From Nageia nagi (taxonomy: Eukaryota > Pinophyta), in contig JBITNC010000001.1 of the NCBI GenBank assembly GCA_050084985.1, positions 180,172,001 to 180,236,000 on the forward strand: 64,000 bases of DNA. Reading direction: 5' to 3'. The notes under the pieces are model-generated. The model saw only the letters and a list, made by a program, of their open reading frames with translations, was not told where the DNA came from and searched no databases. Shown in pieces: positions 59,434-64,000 of this stretch. Numbering within the stretch: position 1 is the first letter of the stretch; the number at the start of each line of letters is the position of its first letter. The position numbers and the translations under genes are program-made.

Positions 59434-60161
59434 TGATCCATAATCATTGGATGCTTATAACATACTTGGATCCTCACTTACAGATTCAAACAAAAATAAT
59501 TAACCATTATGAGATCATACAAATTGCATATAAATTTGAAAAATTGCACAATATGAATCACAAACTAGCAATCTCAAACACACAACAAGATCAACATAAT
59601 GATTTTACCTTAGTTCACCTAATGTAGGCTAATCCAACATGGAATTGGAGCCTTGTCTTCTCATTATATATGGACATTACAATACTACATGCATAGAGAA
59701 ATACAATCAATGCAATGGCAATACAATCTTCTACAATTACTACAATCTCCTATAGCAAGAAAAAACAATCTCAGAACTATAATAATTCTAGAATGACTCT
59801 TGGTATTCCTTCAAACTATTACGATTTTAAAAGCCTAAAACTCTACAATCATCTCTCCCTTGAGAATCAAGAATGAGATACACCATTAAATAAGCCTTCA
59901 GAACACTCTAAAATGTAGGCCAATGAACTTGAACTGCTTAGTCTCTTGAAACGCCACTGTCTCTTCAAATGCCCCCTGCAAACTTATCAAGATGCATGTT
60001 GTTAGTGACCTAAAAATAGTATTTGCCATGTTGTTGGTGTCCTAAAATTGAATGCCAAAAAACTCTAAATTTTGATCTTTGATCTATCTCCAAACACACA
60101 TACCTCTGGATTGAGTATTGCTCCTAAAAAGACAACCTAATACATAATCTAATTCGGATCA
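59434..60161 (-). repeat. 5' LTR of the Gypsy element
   Basis: Starts TGATCCATAATC and ends AATTCGGATCA, followed by ATAAT. Colinear with 53980-54710. Confidence 0.95.
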
Positions 60162-60166
60162 ATAAT
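60162..60166. repeat. Target site duplication ATAAT, right copy
   Basis: Exact copy of 53975-53979. Confidence 0.9.
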
Positions 60167-60298
60167 GGCCAATGTAAGCAATTGAGTTATACCAAGATTA
60201 GCTTTTTTTATATTATTGATGATTCAATGGTTATTCTTGATCAATGCATGCAATTGGGTGGTCTACATCAAGTTGAACCTTTGAGATATGATTATTGG

Positions 60299-60471
60299 TA
60301 ATCCCTCACAAATAAGTTGAGGTAGAAAGTCCTTAACTAGAGACATTTTATTTGTAAGCCCTCATCAATAAGTCGAGTCAACAAGTCCTTCTTCAAAGGG
60401 GAGGTAATTTATTAGTAAGACCTCATAATTAAGTTTAGGTAGCAAGTCCTTGAAAGAGAAGGAAATTTGTT
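60299..60471. repeat. Three-copy tandem repeat, ~56-61 bp unit
   Basis: Units start at 60299, 60355 and 60416, each with TAA-(C/A)CCTCA, AATAAGT or AATTAAGT, GAG/TAG and AAGTCCTT in the same order. Non-coding. Confidence 0.8.
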
Positions 60472-60560
60472 GATAGGTTTGATTCATTTTGTTGCAAATG
60501 AGATACATTGAAATGATATTTAATGTCTGTATTTGAGATATTATATGTGGAAAAAGGTTT

Positions 60561-61612
60561 TTGTTTTGATATGATTGCAAGTTTATTTGTATTTATCTTA
60601 GGTTATTTCCATGAGAATAAATCCATAAGGTTCACAAACAATACAAACAGGAGGCAAGATATTGGTAAAAACTAAGGCATCCAAGTTGTCATTATGAAAA
60701 CAAAAATTAGGTAGTATTTTCTTACTTGATATTTGTTATACTTTGAATTATGCTTTGATTTCCTTTTGTGCTAAAAGTATCAAAACATATTCAAAGTGAT
60801 GCATCTATTAACACCTTAAAAGGAATTCTAATTTAATTAAAATACATATTTTAGATATTTGAATTGAATTATTTATTTAAGTGATTTAATGTTATTTTTA
60901 TTATGCACTCTCATTACCTTCATATTTTATTGGTAATAGGTCAACCCAAAGATAAGCCCAAGAATGTATCTTGGCATAGATAAGCCCTAGATGATGTATA
61001 GGTATTATAAATTTATAATTTCAAGATGAAACACTTAGTACAGAGCTATTGCCTATAAAGAAAGGAAAGGGTTTTGTATCATGGATCATGACATAATCTA
61101 GATCCTTGATAGGTGGTACACATATTAGTTCTATTGATCAATGTTTCTCTATACCACCTATCATATCTAGATTTTATTATACTTTACAATTATTGCATTC
61201 TTGTAATCTTTTGATCCATCGTATGTAAGCAGTCTAGACTTAAAGAGAGTTCCTCAATGATGATTGAAAGTTTTGATGATTTTCATGTGGGATGCTAAGC
61301 AATGACTCTCCATCTCGATCGATGTTGCTTCGCGAAGGATGGGTTTGGTGATCCCATTCATGGGAATAGTTCATCATTGACTTCTTTGAGCTAGGTGTGA
61401 GCTATGATCCTCATGAAAAGTAAAGTAATATATTTGTAAGTTCATTTGAATTATGATTTGATAGTTTAAGATTAATTGAATATCTAGGATCATTTTCATC
61501 TTCATATTGGATTTCTTTAGTCAATAATAGGATTGTAATATCTTAATTATGAAATTATTGGTTATAATTTAATATTATAACTAACCCTAATAATTAACCA
61601 TAAATTAATTAT
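60561..61612 (+). repeat. Right copy of the ~1.05 kb direct repeat, LTR-like
   Basis: Pairs with 52089-53133. The purine-rich GTGGAAAAAGG just before it (60548-60558) would suit a polypurine tract if this is a 3' LTR on plus. No primer-binding site was found after the left copy, so the LTR reading is not proven. Confidence 0.7.
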
Positions 61613-61660
61613 TTTGGTTATAATACATTCCATTATTTTAGTTGAATTTGATGCATACCC

Positions 61661-61835
61661 CATGTTAGGTGAAGTTAAATTACTTATGAGTTGTAATAAA
61701 AAAAAAGTATTGTTATTTCCTCCACCATGGAATTGTGTAATGAACTATACTACATTGTGATCCCATGGTGGAGGGCATAATGGTACTCTTTTATTTTATT
61801 ACAACTCATAAATAGTTTAATTTTTACCCCCCATG
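61661..61835. mobile_element. Foldback (MITE-like) element
   Basis: A ~70 bp left arm (61661-61730) is the imperfect inverted repeat of the right arm (61763-61835). The core matches TTATGAGTTGTAATAAAA with TTTTATTACAACTCATAA, and CCTCCACCATGG with CCATGGTGGAGG. The loop is 32 bp. There is no coding capacity. It lies just beyond the right 1.05 kb repeat. A target duplication could not be fixed. Confidence 0.85.
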
Positions 61836-62383
61836 TTGGCTTTTATAGTATTTCATGTTATCAAACTTTTGAATAAGATCCATCACTTAATTTCCATAGC
61901 TCTAAGCTTGAAGATATACTCTTAGTGCTCAAATTATCAATACAACTTGCAAGTAAATGCATTTGTTGGTATTGGTACTTGGAAATCACATATATCCTAT
62001 AAGTCATAGGCCTAGATATCAATGGACTATGTCCCTCTCAAATCTTAGATAGGACCTATAATTCTTGTATTAGAGATATAAACAAAAGGATTAAGAAGGA
62101 AATATACTTGACCTGCCCAAACATAATATGAATTGCACCAGAAAAAAATATTTTTACCAAAGCTTTTACATTATCTTCAAGTTTATATGAAACTAGATGT
62201 AAAGTCCCAAATTTTGTATCTATCTCATAAGAGATGCTTTGAATATGATATAACCTCTTTGGAGGAATGAATACTATAACTATAAGAGATATGCTTTTAA
62301 TTGAAGGAGACTTGGTATTTATGGAATAAATTAGGACATGTGGGACCTTATCATGAGGTTTGTTTGCCTAAGGAGGAGTTAAG
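61836..62383. other. Unassigned sequence before the terminal LTR-like pair
   Basis: No gene is recognised. The plus frame has weakly protein-like stretches (MDYVPLKS, LHQKKIFLPKLLHYLQ) and a purine tract AAGGAGGAGTTAAG right before 62384, which could mark a plus-strand element ending here. Not enough to call. Confidence 0.35.
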
Positions 62384-63900
62384 TGTTGGGTACTTTTATT
62401 ATTTAATAAACCTTAACAATCTTATCATGAGCAAGAATACATGAGCAATAACAACAAAAGCAAACTTAAACATGCAAGATAATAAGAAAATAATCATATA
62501 ACAAGGTTCACTCAACATTTCGTTGAGCTACATCCTCAAAGAAACACTATCACAATAATTCTATTATTCTGGAAATTACAAATACATGAAGGAAGAACCG
62601 AATAATAGTCTTGTTGTAGCACCCTCTCTTCATCTCCCAATAGGATTCTCAAACATTGGTTTCTTCTTCACCCATAACATAATCACTCCACCATGATTAC
62701 ACCATTGCAATCTCCTCACCAAGCTATATATGAGATTGTTCATGCTTCTATGCCGAGACCCTTTATAGTCACAACATACAAATAATCCCTTGCACATTAT
62801 GTACATTACCTGGGCATCCAATAATACACTACAATATAATATCTTAAGATATGAATTTACATTCTTATACAATGCATCCTCTCTTCCTAGCTCTATGATA
62901 TTACAACACACTCACAGCCATCAAAGCTCTACAATAATCATCCTAGCATTACATTAGAGAACTCCTTGCTCTTAAATGATATATCTTATCTTTCCAAGTA
63001 CTCAAATTATGCTCCCCTACCATTCATAATCCAATCCATCAATTTATAAGTAGGTGAGGCTCGTATATAGCCAAGTCCTCATTTAATGCATTAGATCTCA
63101 AATTTTTTCATATCTTATCTTTGTAGTTAATAGAACATGGTTTTTGGCACACAATTTCAACACATTAGATATCAGCCCATAATTTATAGGCATACAAATT
63201 AAACCACCTCATTTCATTAAATAAGGATGATCATTTACGATCCAAATTAGATCAAATCAGGCCACCTCCTTAAATGTCAGGCTCCATACTTAACAAACTC
63301 CCAATCTGATACTAATTCATAATAGCTCTACCACTGTTGCATTAGTTGAAGATCATATTCAAACCACACGGAGGATATTCATATCCTCCATATTATTCTT
63401 TCAATATGCTTTAAACCACCACATCAAATTAATGTCAACCTCACATCTTCTCCTATGATGAACAAGCAACATGATAATCTACCATCTATCTTCATTGCTC
63501 CCATTGTTTTACCAATCTCTTGGTTTTGCATAGTCAAGAATAATACATTGGAAAACCCCTTTCCAATTCATAAGCTTCCATAAACAAAACTTGGGAAGGG
63601 ATAGAGCAAGAGAGGTGGTGAGGCCCCCTTATTACTTATCTGATTTACTAAATTTTAAATACAAGCTCAAACTTGGTTACAATTCCCACAACCCATTTCT
63701 ATTGTAGCTCCCATTTCCCACTCAAACCAGAATCCAACCAATATTAATATCTGACACCACTTGTTAGATTCTTTTATTATTCAATAAACCTTAATTATCT
63801 TATCATGATCAAGAATACATGAGTAATAATACCAAAAGCAAACTTAAACATGTAATACAAGAAGAACACCATCATATAATGAGGTTCACTCAATATTTAA
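62384..63900 (-). mobile_element. Short LTR-like element (TRIM-like), running toward the window end
   Basis: TGTTGGGTACTTTTATTATT at 62384 recurs as TGTTAGATTCTTTTATTATT at 63762. Both continue for about 137 bp with AATACATGAG, AAAAGCAAACTTAAACATG and GGTTCACTCAA. Just left of the second copy, TCTGACACCACT resembles a primer-site complement (TCTGATACCA), which suggests minus orientation with the 5' LTR at the right. The unit between the copies is only ~1.4 kb and non-coding. The right copy loses similarity near 63900. Confidence 0.5.
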
Positions 63901-64000
63901 TGCTACTCACCCTTTCACAAATTCTAAATTTGCATAATTATTTTTTTTTAATTTAATTTAAACACTCAATTGGTTTAGGAATGCACAAGGCAATCCATAT

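Larger units (their letters stand above)
53980..60161 (-). mobile_element. Ty3/Gypsy chromodomain element, near complete, minus strand
   Basis: LTRs of 731 bp (53980-54710) and 728 bp (59434-60161), an exact ATAAT duplication, a primer site at the right and a polypurine tract at the left define the element. The minus-strand order is gag, protease, RT, RNase H, integrase and a chromodomain-like tail, which is the Gypsy order. The first ~200 bp of the LTRs differ at about 18 positions by eye (near 9%). It is inserted between two 1.05 kb direct repeats. Stops and shifts disable all genes. Confidence 0.95.

Noticed and set aside
62630-62911. A 93-codon minus-strand ORF
   Set aside because: Lies in the LTR-like part of the terminal element and shows no known domain.

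Overview
The window reads as nuclear DNA from a seed plant with a very large, repeat-filled genome. It is AT-rich. Apart from one possible spliced gene I find only retrotransposon relics, and they are old: three LTR pairs differ by roughly 9-10% by eye. The one supported host gene has introns of 5.3 and 3.3 kb carrying retroelements. That combination fits a conifer or other gymnosperm best, but the species is not decidable from the sequence.

Region by region. 1-5400: a broken hAT transposase start (minus), a 4 x ~100 bp tandem array, and a Gypsy gag relic with LTR-type sequence (minus). 5430-9271: a decayed Gypsy gag (plus), an unrecognised coding-like stretch and a probable 3' LTR. 10601-19753: the 3' end of a host gene in four exons (plus strand). 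Its second intron holds a deleted minus-strand Gypsy element (11056-16194), and its third intron holds a partial copy of the preceding exon. 21541-34330: an L1-type LINE split by an 8.4 kb minus-strand Copia element (25497-33912), with 500 bp LTRs and an exact ATATG target duplication. 34850-35335: a Gypsy integrase scrap. 36656-42560: a second, 5'-truncated LINE of the same family. 42749-45071: a direct repeat, then a leader+LTR remnant of the Copia family seen at 25497. 45240-46372: a LINE of a clearly different RT lineage. 46550-52000: a Copia element whose interior appears inverted between two same-orientation LTRs. 52089-61612: a pair of ~1.05 kb direct repeats enclosing a nearly complete minus-strand chromodomain Gypsy element (53980-60161, TSD ATAAT). 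61661-61835: a foldback (MITE-like) element. 62384-63900: a short LTR-like pair.

The mobile elements do not cooperate as a system; they form a nested insertion history. All coding regions of the elements carry stops, frameshifts or lost catalytic residues, so none looks autonomous. The items I would look at first are the internally inverted Copia element, the unrecognised host gene with its partial exon duplication, the long unassigned coding-like stretch at 6365-8275, and the LINE of a second lineage.
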